Source of the DNA: Streptomyces amritsarensis
Lineage (GTDB): Bacteria; Actinomycetota; Actinomycetes; Streptomycetales; Streptomycetaceae
NCBI RefSeq assembly: GCF_001953875.1
Contig: NZ_MQUR01000043.1
Location: 1-60,290, forward strand
Length of the DNA: 60,290 bases
Direction of reading: 5' to 3'
Made by a program: the position numbers and the translations under genes. Shown in pieces: positions 8,756 through 17,236 of the stretch (position 1 is its first letter; each line of letters starts with the position of its first letter). The notes under the pieces are model-generated. The model saw nothing but the letters and a program-made list of their open reading frames with translations. It did no database searches and was not told the origin of the DNA.

Positions 8756-10162
8756 TCACGCGGCGACCCGCTCGGCGTGCTCGGCGTTCAGAGCGGTGAT
8801 GCCCTTGGTCGAGGCGATGGTGCCCTTGAGCTTCTTGGCGAGCGCCTCAAAGAACATGCTGAGCGGAAACTCGTCCGGAAGCACGTCGTCGACGAGCTTG
8901 CGCGGCGGCTGCGTCAGGTCGAGCGCGTCGGCGCCCTTGGCCCACTTGGAGCCCGGGTGCGGCGCGAGGTAGGTCGAGACGAGCTCGTAGGCCTTGAACC
9001 AGTGGACCAGCTTCGGGCGGTCGATGCCGGCCCGGTAGAGGTCCTCGATCTCGGCGCAGAGCTGGTTGGTGACCTGCGGGGCGCGCATCCAGTCGATCTT
9101 CAGCTTGTTGTCCGTCCAGCGCACGACGTCGTGCTTGTGGAGGTAGGCGAAGAGCAGCTGGCCGCCGAGACCGTCGTAGTTGCGGTTGCGGTCGCCGGAG
9201 ACCGGGAAGCGGAACATCCGGTCGAAGAGGACGGCGTACTGCACGTCACGGCCGTGCTCGTTGCCCTCGGACTCCAGCTTCACGGCCTCCTTGAAGGCCG
9301 TGAGGTCGCAGCGCAGCTCCTCCAGTCCGTACATCCAGAACGGCTGGCGCTGCTTGATCATGAAGGGGTCGAACGGCAGGTCGCCGTGGCTGTGGGTGCG
9401 GTCGTGGACCATGTCCCACAGGACGAAGGCCTTCTCGCAGCGCTCCTGGTCGTCGACCATGCGGGCGATGTCCTCGGGCAGGTCGATGCCCAGGATGTCG
9501 ACGGCGGCGGCGGTCACCTTGCGGTAGCGGGCGGCCTCGCGGTCGCAGAAGATGCCGCCCCAGGTGAAGCGCTCGGGGGCCTCGCGCACGGCGATGGTCT
9601 CCGGGAACAGCACGGCGGAGTGCGTGTCGTAGCCGGGGGTGAAGTCCTCGAAGGTGATGCCGAGGAAGAGCGGGTTGTCGTAGCGGGTGCGCTCCAGCTC
9701 GGAGAGCCACTCCGGCCACACCATCTTCAGGACGACGGCCTCGAGGTTGCGGTCCGGGTTGCCGTTCTGCGTGTACATCGGGAAGACGACGAGGTGCTGC
9801 AGGCCGTCGGCGCGCTCGGCGGCCGGGTGGAAGGCCATCAGCGAGTCGAGGAAGTCCGGCACGCGGAAGTCGTCCGCGGCCCACTTGCGCAGGTCGGCGA
9901 TGAGCGCCTGGTGGTACGCGGTGGCGTGCGGGAGCAGCGGGGACAGCACCTCGACGGCGCCGATCACGCGCTCGACCGCGGCCAGGACGGTGGCGCGGGC
10001 GTGCTCGCCCTCCGCCTCGAAGTCGATGGAGCCGTCGGCGGCCTGCCAAGGGCGGATCTCCTCCACGGCGGCCTTGAGCTCGAGCCACGCAGGGTGGTCC
10101 GCCACCCGCGCCCCAGCGGATATCACGGCACCGCCGACGCCCGGCACAAGAGTTTCCGTCAT
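8756..10162 (-). CDS. DUF6421 family protein
   Basis: A 468-residue cytosolic protein of an uncharacterised actinobacterial family (DUF6421). Conserved-looking features are WGGIFCDREAARYRKV, the His-rich MVHDRTHSHGDLPFDPF, and FWMYGLEELRCDLTAFKEA. The spacing of His, Glu and Asp suggests a metal-binding site within a helical protein, but this is only inference. The ATG at 10162 is preceded by GGAGGAAG. It heads the operon with the SDR and threonine aldolase genes, so a joint pathway on an amino-acid or aldehyde substrate is likely. No function can be assigned. Confidence 0.8.
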   Translation of the reverse strand: MTETLVPGVGGAVISAGARVADHPAWLELKAAVEEIRPWQAADGSIDFEAEGEHARATVLAAVERVIGAVEVLSPLLPHATAYHQALIADLRKWAADDFRVPDFLDSLMAFHPAAERADGLQHLVVFPMYTQNGNPDRNLEAVVLKMVWPEWLSELERTRYDNPLFLGITFEDFTPGYDTHSAVLFPETIAVREAPERFTWGGIFCDREAARYRKVTAAAVDILGIDLPEDIARMVDDQERCEKAFVLWDMVHDRTHSHGDLPFDPFMIKQRQPFWMYGLEELRCDLTAFKEAVKLESEGNEHGRDVQYAVLFDRMFRFPVSGDRNRNYDGLGGQLLFAYLHKHDVVRWTDNKLKIDWMRAPQVTNQLCAEIEDLYRAGIDRPKLVHWFKAYELVSTYLAPHPGSKWAKGADALDLTQPPRKLVDDVLPDEFPLSMFFEALAKKLKGTIASTKGITALNAEHAERVAA

Positions 10163-10243
10163 GTCACTTCCTCCACAGGAGAACCTCACGTCCGCACAGC
10201 GTATGCGTGCGAGGCTCTCCCACTCAAGAGGCAATTCGGGAAA

Positions 10244-11266
10244 TTATCCTGCGTCACCCCCTGCTTCACCGAAAGTCTTCCCGTCAGTCAGGGTGGAACT
10301 GATAGCTCCGCCCAGTCGGGCCAAGGCTTCACATGCCTGTGGCAGGAGCCCGGCCAGGCCCAGGAAGCCGTGGAACATGCCCGGGTGGCTGTCCAGAACC
10401 GAGCGGATCCCGCTCCGCCGCAGCCGGCGGTGGTACGCGTGGCCGTCGTCCCGCAGCGGATCGCACCCGGCGAGGACCAGGTGGGCGGGCGGCAGTCCGG
10501 CGGGGTCCGCGCGCAGCGGGGAGGCCAGCGGGTGCCGGCCGTCGCCGCCGGGGCCGAGGTACTGCTCCCAGAACCAGCGCATGTGCCCGGCGGTCAGGAA
10601 GCAGCCCTCGGCGGCGCTCCGGTAGGACGCCCGTTCCCGGGCGGCGTCCAGCGCGGGATGGATCAGCGCCTGGAGTGCGACGGCCGGCCCTCCCCGCTCG
10701 CGGGCCAGCAGCAGCGAGGCGGCGGCCAGGTTGCCGCCCGAGCTGTCCCCGGCCACGACCAGGGCGCCCGGATCGCCGCCCAGCTCGCCCAGGTGGCCGC
10801 CGGCCCAGCACAGGGCCGCGTGGGCGTCCTCCACGGCGGCCGGGAAGCGGTGCTCGGGCGCCCGCCGGTAGTCCACGGAGACCAGGGCGGCGCCGGCCGC
10901 GCGCACGATGCGGCGCGCGGTGCCGTCGTGGGTGTCCAGGTCGCACAGGACCCACCCCCCGCCGTGGCAGAAGACGACGGTCGGACGGGGCCCGGGCCAC
11001 CGCTCGGGGTCGGGCCGGTAGATGCGCACGGGGACGGGCGGGGCGCCGGGCGGCCCGGGGACGGTCCGGTCCTCCACGGACCCGACGGCAGGCGGGACCG
11101 CGGCCGGGCGGGGCGCCGCCGCGAGGATCCGCCGGGCCTCGTCGGCGCTGGTGACGGTGCGGCCGAGGTCCGGGAACGAGGCGGTGAGGGCGTCCACCCA
11201 GGGCAGCGCGGCCGGGTCGAGCCGATCCCGGTCGGTGGCCGGCCGGGACTCCCGGCGGGCGGCCAT
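10244..11266 (-). CDS. Alpha/beta hydrolase (HSL-family esterase)
   Basis: A 340-residue esterase/lipase of the hormone-sensitive lipase family. The oxyanion motif HGGG is in VVFCHGGGWVLCDLD, the nucleophile elbow is GDSSGG in VVAGDSSGGNLAAA, the acid is in LAGCDPLRDDG and the His in HPGMFHGFLG. There is no signal peptide, so it is likely cytosolic. The ATG at 11266 overlaps the stop of the upstream LLM monooxygenase as TGATG, so the two are translationally coupled. The pair probably oxidises and then hydrolyses one substrate and is probably under the divergent PadR regulator. Confidence 0.9.
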   Translation of the reverse strand: MAARRESRPATDRDRLDPAALPWVDALTASFPDLGRTVTSADEARRILAAAPRPAAVPPAVGSVEDRTVPGPPGAPPVPVRIYRPDPERWPGPRPTVVFCHGGGWVLCDLDTHDGTARRIVRAAGAALVSVDYRRAPEHRFPAAVEDAHAALCWAGGHLGELGGDPGALVVAGDSSGGNLAAASLLLARERGGPAVALQALIHPALDAARERASYRSAAEGCFLTAGHMRWFWEQYLGPGGDGRHPLASPLRADPAGLPPAHLVLAGCDPLRDDGHAYHRRLRRSGIRSVLDSHPGMFHGFLGLAGLLPQACEALARLGGAISSTLTDGKTFGEAGGDAG

Positions 11267-12381
11267 CACCGGCTCCGGAAGTGCGGGATGACCTTCTCGC
11301 CCCACTGGCGCAGGATGCAGGTTTCCTGCTCCACGGTGCCCATCTGGATCAGGCACATGACCTCGTCGGCCCCGGCCGCCCGGAGCCGTGCCACGTAGGC
11401 GATGGCGTCGTCGGCGGTCCCGTAGGCGTGGTCGGCGTTGAAGGTGGCCGTCGAGGTCGGCCGAACCGGGATGTCCAGCTCGTGCAGCCGCGCCACCACC
11501 TGCTCGGCGGCCCTGCGCATCTCCCCCGCCTCGTCGGCGCCCGCGACCACGGCCTCGTCGGGGACGCCCGCGCCGCCGTACCAGTGCCCGATGGACTGGG
11601 CGAAGAAGCGCTGGCCCCGGATGCCGATCCGCCGCGCCCGTTCGCGGTCGTCGAGCACGATGGTCGGACACAGCACGGAGAAGTGGTCGTTCACCGCCGT
11701 GGACACGAAACGGCTCCCGTCCCGCCCGGCGATCGCCGCGTCGTAGACGGACCTCATCTGCGCGATCGAGTCGGGCCCGGCGAAGCCCATCACCAGCGCC
11801 CCGACGCCCAGCTCGGCCGCCTGCACCAGGGTCTCGCCACGGCTGCACGCCAGGAACAGCGGCGGGTGCGGGGTCTGCCGCGGCCTCGGCAGGATGGGGT
11901 GGGGGTCGATGTCGATCAGCTCGCCGTGGTACTCCAGCTCCTCCTCCTGCCAGGCCCGGCCGATGATCCGCAGCGCCTCCTCGACCTCCGCCGTGGTCCG
12001 CTCCTTGTCCACCCCGCACAGCGAGGTCTCCTGTTCGGTGCCGCCGCGCCCCGCGCCGAGGTCGAGGCGGCCGCCGGAAAGCAGGTCGAGCATCGCGGCG
12101 CGCTCGGCGACCCGCACCGGGTGGTTGAAGTTGAAGGGCATGCACACCACGCCGTGCCCGATGCGTATGGTGCGCGTCCTGGCCGCGATCCAGCTCAGGA
12201 AGACCTCCGGGGCCGACATGTGGGCGTACCACTTCAGGGAGTGGTGCTCCACCGCCCAGATCCGGTCGAATCCCATGCGCTCGGCGAACACGGCCTGCTC
12301 GACGCAGTCATGGATGAGCCGGTGTTCCCGTTCGACGGTCGGGTCGGCCAGTTGGGCCTCGAAGATGACGGAGAATTTCAC
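11266..12381 (-). CDS. LLM-class flavin-dependent oxidoreductase
   Basis: A 371-residue luciferase-like monooxygenase using FMNH2 or F420. The opening MKFSVIFEAQLADP, the early FDRIWAVEHHSL and the block SGGRLDLGAGRGGTEQE are typical of the family. The length is normal. It is the first gene of a two-gene unit with the esterase and is divergent from a PadR regulator only 49 bases away, which points to regulation by that protein. The substrate is unknown. The flavin reductase at 3.5 kb could supply FMNH2, but they are not adjacent. Confidence 0.9.
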   Translation of the reverse strand: MKFSVIFEAQLADPTVEREHRLIHDCVEQAVFAERMGFDRIWAVEHHSLKWYAHMSAPEVFLSWIAARTRTIRIGHGVVCMPFNFNHPVRVAERAAMLDLLSGGRLDLGAGRGGTEQETSLCGVDKERTTAEVEEALRIIGRAWQEEELEYHGELIDIDPHPILPRPRQTPHPPLFLACSRGETLVQAAELGVGALVMGFAGPDSIAQMRSVYDAAIAGRDGSRFVSTAVNDHFSVLCPTIVLDDRERARRIGIRGQRFFAQSIGHWYGGAGVPDEAVVAGADEAGEMRRAAEQVVARLHELDIPVRPTSTATFNADHAYGTADDAIAYVARLRAAGADEVMCLIQMGTVEQETCILRQWGEKVIPHFRSR

Positions 12382-12429
12382 GGTGCCTCCAGGGTTGCGT
12401 CCCGTGCCCGGTCCTACTTCAATGCGGAA

Positions 12430-12446
12430 TATGACTAGTAGTCATA
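12430..12446. promoter_or_regulatory. 17-bp palindrome covering the padR start codon
   Basis: TATGACTA-g-TAGTCATA, perfect 8-bp arms around one base, covers the padR ATG and faces the LLM monooxygenase promoter region. It is a strong candidate operator through which the PadR protein would control itself and the divergent pair. Confidence 0.6.
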
Positions 12447-13057
12447 AGCCGAAGAAGCAAGACCTTCCGCCGACCGCTTGGGCCGTCCTCGGCCTGCTGT
12501 CCTTCCCCGGCGAGCGGACCGGCTACGAGCTGAAGAAGTGGGCGGACTCCTCCCTGCGCTTCTTCTACTGGTCGCCGGCCATCAGCCAGATCTACGCGGA
12601 ACTGCGCCGTCTGGAGGAACTGGGCTACGCGTCCTCCGCTCGCTCGGGACCCGAGGAGGTACGGGCCAAACGCCGATACGCCATCACCGAGGCCGGCCGC
12701 GAGGCCTTGGCGCACTGGGCCGCCGACACCACGGAGGCCGGTCCTCCGGTGCTCAAGCACGGGCTGCTGCTGCGGGTCTGGCTCGGCCATCTGGCCGAAC
12801 CGGCACGGCTGCGCGCGATGGTCGGCGAGCACCTGGAACGCACCCGGGAGGAGCTGGCCGCCGTACGGGAGGCCGCGCAGGAGGCGGCCGGGGTGCGCGA
12901 ATGGGCCTTCCCGGCCGTCGCGCTGCGCTGGAGCGAGCGGCAGCACCTGGCCGAACTGGAGCTGGCCGAGGCCCTGTTGGCCGACCTGGCACAACTCGCT
13001 CCGCCGGAGGGGACGGCCGCGCGTCAAGCCGGCGGGGACGCGCCCACGCCCGGGTGA
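12431..13057 (+). CDS. PadR family transcriptional regulator
   Basis: A 208-residue PadR regulator. The N-terminal winged helix is TAWAVLGLLSFPGERTGYELKKW followed by SPAISQIYAELRRLEELGYA and the beta wing RRYAITEAGREAL; the C-terminal half is a long helical dimerisation region ending in a low-complexity tail. The start is either ATG 12431 or ATG 12422, and neither has a clear ribosome site. The start codon sits inside a 17-bp palindrome, which suggests autoregulation. It is divergent from the LLM monooxygenase-esterase pair, its likely target. Confidence 0.9.
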   Translation: MTSSHKPKKQDLPPTAWAVLGLLSFPGERTGYELKKWADSSLRFFYWSPAISQIYAELRRLEELGYASSARSGPEEVRAKRRYAITEAGREALAHWAADTTEAGPPVLKHGLLLRVWLGHLAEPARLRAMVGEHLERTREELAAVREAAQEAAGVREWAFPAVALRWSERQHLAELELAEALLADLAQLAPPEGTAARQAGGDAPTPG

Positions 13058-13249
13058 CGCGGCACGGCCGCGGCAGGCCTCGCGGGGGCGCACAACCCTG
13101 GCGGGAAGCGGGCGGTGGCGCTTCCGCGGAGCCGTGCACGCACGGTCCGTATCCACGGGCGGCGCACTAGCATGCGACCTCATCGCGCGCGGCCGGTCAC
13201 GGACACCGCGACCGCGCGGGGAGCCGCCGTCGACGGAAGCGAGAGAACC

Positions 13250-13942
13250 TTGACTTTCCTCACCATCGGTCACCGCGGGGTCATGGGTGTCGAACCGGAG
13301 AACACCCTGCGGTCGTATCTCCGAGCGGAACGTTCCGGCATGGACGCCATCGCCCTGGACCTCCGGCTGAGCAAGGACGGCGTCCTGGTCGCCGTGCACG
13401 ATCCCGAGGTGGACCGGACCACCGACGGATCGGGGGCCGTCGCCGACCTGACCCTGGCCGAGCTGCGCGGGCTGGACGCCGGGCAGGGCGAGCGCGTTCC
13501 GGTGTTCGAGGAGGTGCTGGAAGCGGTCCGGTCTCCGCTGCACGTGTCCGTCCAGGACCGGCCCGCCGCCGTCGCGCTCGCGGAACTGCTCCTGCGCCGC
13601 GACCTGGTCTCCCGGGTGGAGATCGCCTCCGCGCACGAGTCGGTGCTGACCGAGGCGGCCCGGCGGGTGCCGGGCGTCCGCACCACCCTCTCCGTTTCGT
13701 CACCCGGCGGCGACACCGGGGCGCTCGTGGGCCGGGCTCTGGCCGCGGGCGCGGCGACGATCGCCCTGGACATCCACCACATCGCGCTGGAGACGGTGGA
13801 GGCGGCTCACACGGCCGGCCTGCGGATCACGGCCCTCGCCGTGAACACCCTCGACCAGCTGCGGCTGGCGCGGGCGCTCGGGCTGGACGGGGTGGCCACG
13901 GACTTCCCGGAGATCCGCAGCACGGGCCGCTTCACCGCCTGA
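13250..13942 (+). CDS. Glycerophosphodiester phosphodiesterase
   Basis: A 230-residue GDPD-family TIM-barrel enzyme that hydrolyses glycerophosphodiesters to glycerol-3-phosphate and an alcohol. The catalytic landmarks are complete: IGHRG with the first catalytic His, EPENT, and VAVHDPEVDRTTDG with the second His and metal ligands. No signal peptide is seen with the start I favour, TTG 13250, which gives LTFLTIGHRG and sits behind GGAAGCGAGAG; a longer reading from 13115 adds 45 unrelated residues. It is monocistronic. Confidence 0.9.
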   Translation: MTFLTIGHRGVMGVEPENTLRSYLRAERSGMDAIALDLRLSKDGVLVAVHDPEVDRTTDGSGAVADLTLAELRGLDAGQGERVPVFEEVLEAVRSPLHVSVQDRPAAVALAELLLRRDLVSRVEIASAHESVLTEAARRVPGVRTTLSVSSPGGDTGALVGRALAAGAATIALDIHHIALETVEAAHTAGLRITALAVNTLDQLRLARALGLDGVATDFPEIRSTGRFTA

Positions 13943-13963
13943 GCGGGACAACGGGCGGGCGGC

Positions 13964-14509
13964 TCACGGCTGGAGCGGCTTGACCAGCAGTTCGAAGGCG
14001 AGGTCGTCGCGGAGCGGGATGCCGAAGCGCTCGTCGCCGTACGGGAAGGGGCTCAGCTCGCCGGTGCGCCGGTAGCCGCGGCGCACGTAGTAGGCGATGA
14101 GCTCCTCCCGCACGTTCACCACCGTCATCCGCATCTCCCCGGCACCCCACGTCTCGCGGGCGCGGCGCTCCGCCTCGGCGAGGATCTCCCTGCCGAGGCC
14201 GGCGCCCTGGAGCCCCGGGCGGACGGCGAACATGCCGAAGTAGGCGTGGTCGCCGCGGTGTTCGATGTGACAGCAGGCCACGAGCTCGCCCGCGCGCTCG
14301 ACGACGAGCAGGTCGCCGTCCTCGGCGTCGATGACGGCGCGGACCCCGTCCGGGTCGGTGCGCTGTCCGTCCAGGTAGTCCGCCTCGGTGGTCCAGCCGG
14401 CGCGACTGGCGTCCCCGCGGTACGCCGACTCCACGAGCGCCACCAGTTCCGGTACGTCCGCCTCGACGGCGCTGCGGAAGCTGAGGGCGGCGGGCTGGGC
14501 GGTCGACAT
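13964..14509 (-). CDS. GNAT family N-acetyltransferase
   Basis: A 181-residue acetyl-CoA-dependent acetyltransferase. The acetyl-CoA loop is MFAVRPGLQGAGLGREILAEAERRARE, followed by MRMTVVNVREELIAYYVRRGYRRTGEL, which is the usual end of the fold. The start is ATG 14509, behind GGAG; an ATG at 14542 is also in frame. It is convergent with the GDPD gene. The acceptor is unknown. Confidence 0.85.
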   Translation of the reverse strand: MSTAQPAALSFRSAVEADVPELVALVESAYRGDASRAGWTTEADYLDGQRTDPDGVRAVIDAEDGDLLVVERAGELVACCHIEHRGDHAYFGMFAVRPGLQGAGLGREILAEAERRARETWGAGEMRMTVVNVREELIAYYVRRGYRRTGELSPFPYGDERFGIPLRDDLAFELLVKPLQP

Positions 14510-14640
14510 GGGCGCTCCGTTCGGTGCGGTGGCATATGACATGCCGGGGACGGCAGGGAGAGCCTATCCCGGGGCCGAGTGAGGGCCGTGTGAGAAGGGC
14601 ATCTCTCTGGCGTGACGCCGACGAACCGGGAGGTTCCGCC

Positions 14641-15201
14641 GTGCACGGATCCGCCTCGCCCCTCTCCGCCTCCGCCTGGCTGCTGGTGCTCCTGGGCGCG
14701 GTGAGCGGCGCGTACTGCCTGCGGCGGGCGCGCGGGTGGGGCGGGGCCGCCGCCGGGGAGGCGGTGATGGGGTTCGGCATGGCGCTGATGGCGGTGCCCC
14801 TCGGGGACGGCGGCGCGTGGCGGGCGCCGGTGCTGGGCGCGGTCTTCTGCGCCGCGGCCGTGCACGCCCTGTGGCTGCTGCGGGGCGGGGCGCACCACGC
14901 ACACCACCTGGTGGGGTCGCTGACGATGGTCTACATGGTCTACGGGGCCGCCGCGGCGGGTTCCGGCGGCGGGCAGGGGCACGGGCACGGCACCGGGCTT
15001 CCGCTGCTGACCGGGGCGCTGCTGCTCTACTACGCCGGCTACGTGGTGCTCGGCGGCACGCGGCTGATCACCGCGGGCGGCGCGGCGCCCGCGCCCTCGC
15101 CGGCATCGCCCGCACCCCCGTGCGGCGCGCCCGCGGAGCTCGCCAGGGCCTGCCGACTCGCCATGGGGATGGGGATGTTGGCGATGCTGCCGGCGATGTG
15201 A
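14641..15201 (+). CDS. DUF5134 family membrane protein
   Basis: A 186-residue polytopic membrane protein with about five hydrophobic segments. A His-rich stretch, GGAHHAHHLVGS, and a Gly/His-rich loop, GGGQGHGHGTG, could bind metal. This arrangement fits DUF5134 of actinomycetes, whose function is not known. The start is GTG 14641, behind GGGAGG; the longer reading from 14524 adds a charged, non-membrane leader. Confidence 0.75.
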   Translation: MHGSASPLSASAWLLVLLGAVSGAYCLRRARGWGGAAAGEAVMGFGMALMAVPLGDGGAWRAPVLGAVFCAAAVHALWLLRGGAHHAHHLVGSLTMVYMVYGAAAAGSGGGQGHGHGTGLPLLTGALLLYYAGYVVLGGTRLITAGGAAPAPSPASPAPPCGAPAELARACRLAMGMGMLAMLPAM

Positions 15202-15283
15202 CGGCGCCGGGGAAACGTGTCCTGCGTCACCAATGCGTCCGTCTCATACCCGCAGGTAGCCCGGCGCTCATAGGCTGGTGGGC

Positions 15284-16222
15284 ATGATGGTCCCCGCCGC
15301 CCTCCTCGTGCTCGGCGCCCTGACCGCGGTGCTCGCCCCCCGTCTGCTGGCCCGGGCCCAGTGGCCCGAACGAGAACCGGTCGTGGCCCTGTGGGTGTGG
15401 CAGTGCGTCGTCGGCGCGGTGCTGCTGTGCTTCGGGCTGTCCATGCTGCTGAGCGCGGCGGCGGCCTGGCAGGCGGTCCGGGGCCGGCTCTTCGCCGCAG
15501 CCCCGCACGGGGTGGTCGACGCGTACGCGCTGGGCGCGTCCGGCGGTCCGTGGGCCGCCGCCACCGCCCTCGCCCTCGCGGGCGGCGGCCTGTGGACCGG
15601 GGCGATGCTCACCGGGGAGGTGCTGCGGGCCCGGGCCCGGCGGCGCGCGCAGGGCAGCGAACTGCTGGAGCGTGCCCCGCTGCTGCCCGGGGAGGACCCG
15701 GCGGCCGCGCGGCTCGTCGTACTGGAAGGTCGGCGTCCGGACGCCTGGTGGCTGCCGGGAGCGGCTCCTCAGCTGGTGGTCACGACCGCGGCGCTGGGCC
15801 GGCTCAAGGGCAGCCAGCTGGATGCCGTGATGGCGCACGAGCAGGGGCACGCGACGGCCCGGCACGACTGGCTGCTGCACTGTTCGCGGGCGCTGGCCCG
15901 GGGCTTCCCGCAGGTGCCGGTCTTCGCGGCGTTCGAGGCGGAGATGCACCGGCTGGTGGAGCTGGCCGCCGACGACATGGCCTCGCGGCGGTTCGGGCGG
16001 CTGACGGTCGCGTTGGCGCTCGTCGGACTCAACGAGGACCGCGGGGTGTTCGCGGCCTCCTCGGCGCCCGAGGCGCACGTCCCGCAGCGGGTGCGCAGGC
16101 TGCTCTCGGCCGCGCCCCGGCTCTCCCCGGGCCGCCGGCTGCGGCTGACCGCACTGGCCACGCTGGTACCGGCGATCCCCCTGCTGGTGGCCTTCGTACC
16201 GGGGCTGAGCGCACTGGCGTAG
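15284..16222 (+). CDS. M56 family metallopeptidase (BlaR1/MecR1-like)
   Basis: A 312-residue integral membrane zinc peptidase. Transmembrane segments lie near the N terminus and around residues 35-55 and 95-115, and a last one at the C terminus. The zinc site is HEQGH in VMAHEQGHATARHDWLLH, with the third ligand expected in ELAADDMASRRFG. BlaR1-type relatives sense beta-lactams and act on a BlaI repressor. This one lacks a sensor domain, and no blaI-like gene is adjacent in the window. ATG 15284 or 15287 are both possible starts. Confidence 0.85.
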   Translation: MMVPAALLVLGALTAVLAPRLLARAQWPEREPVVALWVWQCVVGAVLLCFGLSMLLSAAAAWQAVRGRLFAAAPHGVVDAYALGASGGPWAAATALALAGGGLWTGAMLTGEVLRARARRRAQGSELLERAPLLPGEDPAAARLVVLEGRRPDAWWLPGAAPQLVVTTAALGRLKGSQLDAVMAHEQGHATARHDWLLHCSRALARGFPQVPVFAAFEAEMHRLVELAADDMASRRFGRLTVALALVGLNEDRGVFAASSAPEAHVPQRVRRLLSAAPRLSPGRRLRLTALATLVPAIPLLVAFVPGLSALA

Positions 16223-16268
16223 CGCGAGCCCGAGCCTGCCCGGCCGCCGCCGGTGCAAGGATCCCCCC

Positions 16269-16919
16269 ATGCGGAACGATCTATTTCGTTGGATGGGGAT
16301 CGGCTGCGGGCTGCTCGGGGCGGTCCTGACCGTCCTGGTGGTGGCGGGCTGGCCACCCCTGCTGGCCTGGGACGACCGGATCGCGCGGGACCTGCACGCC
16401 CACGCGGTCGCCCACAGCGGGGTCACGCGGTCCATGCGGGTGCTGTCCGACTGGGTCTGGGACCCGTGGACCATGCGGGTGCTGGCCGCAGTGGCCTGTC
16501 TGCTGCTGTGGCGGCGCGGCGACCGGGAGCGGGCCCTGCGGGTCGGGTTGGCCGCGGTGGTCGCCGCCGTGGTGCAGCAGGGCCTGAAGGCGGCGGTGGG
16601 GCGGGAGCGTCCGGTGTGGTCGGACCCGGTGGACTCGGCGCACTTCTCGGCCTACCCGTCCGGCCACGCCATGACGGCGACGGTGGTGTGCGGGATGCTG
16701 CTGTGGCTGATGCCCCGCCCGGCCCCGCGGTGGGCCCCGGCCGCCTGGGCCGTGGCGGCCGTATCGGTGGCGGGGGTCGGCTTCACCCGGCTCTATTTGG
16801 GCGTGCACTGGTTCTCCGACGTCCTGGCGGGCTGGCTCCTGGGCGCGGCGCTGGTGGTCCTGGCGGTGTCGGTCCCCGTCGGCGGCCGCAGACCTGCCCC
16901 CAGCCCGCAGGAGCGGTGA
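16269..16919 (+). CDS. PAP2 family phosphatase
   Basis: A 216-residue membrane phosphatase of the PAP2 type (phosphatidate or undecaprenyl-pyrophosphate phosphatase-like). All three motifs are present: KAAVGRERP, YPSGHAM and RLYLGVHWFSDVLAG, with the catalytic His residues in the second and third. About six transmembrane segments alternate with these loops. It lies 46 bases after the M56 peptidase in the same direction, so co-transcription is likely and suggests a cell-envelope role. Confidence 0.9.
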   Translation: MRNDLFRWMGIGCGLLGAVLTVLVVAGWPPLLAWDDRIARDLHAHAVAHSGVTRSMRVLSDWVWDPWTMRVLAAVACLLLWRRGDRERALRVGLAAVVAAVVQQGLKAAVGRERPVWSDPVDSAHFSAYPSGHAMTATVVCGMLLWLMPRPAPRWAPAAWAVAAVSVAGVGFTRLYLGVHWFSDVLAGWLLGAALVVLAVSVPVGGRRPAPSPQER

Positions 16920-17200
16920 GGCGGCCGTCCCGCGGGGACGGCCGCGCCCCGCAGACGATCGGCGCGGTCGCGCCCCCTCGTTCTCCGGTGAACCCATCGG
17001 CCGCCGGCGCGGGCCGCCGTGGCGTGCGCCGGGGGCCGGGCGGGCGCGCAGGGCGGGCCACCGGTCGTCACGGGCCGGCCGGGTCGATGAAGGGATGGTT
17101 CGGCGTCGCGAGCCCCTGGAACCGGGGCCGGCCGCGAGTGGCGTGGCCTGCCCTGGATGATCCCCCGTGTCACCCAGAGCAGGCGACCCCGTGCGCTGAG
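16920..17200. other. Intergenic stretch, no gene seen
   Basis: About 280 very GC-rich bases between the PAP2 and TetR genes. Open frames here lack a plausible start or family. The only structure I see is the promoter/operator region at its right end. Confidence 0.6.
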
Positions 17201-17223
17201 TATATTGGCTGAGAGCCAGTCAA
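17201..17223 (+). promoter_or_regulatory. -10 box and inverted repeat before tetR
   Basis: TATATT at 17201-17206 could be a -10 box. It overlaps TTGGCTGAGAGCCAGTCAA (17205-17223), whose outer ends are inverted repeats with one mismatch and which contains a perfect inner TGGCT-gag-AGCCA. It is a candidate autoregulatory operator of the TetR protein that starts 13 bases downstream. Confidence 0.45.
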
Positions 17224-17236
17224 CGCAGGAGTAAGC

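Noticed and set aside
8558..11398. Long rightward frame opposite DUF6421 and the esterase
   Set aside because: No start context or family; shadow of real leftward genes.
15284..16222. Beta-lactam resistance sensor
   Set aside because: Although it is of the BlaR1 type, there is no penicillin-binding sensor domain, no blaI and no beta-lactamase next to it.
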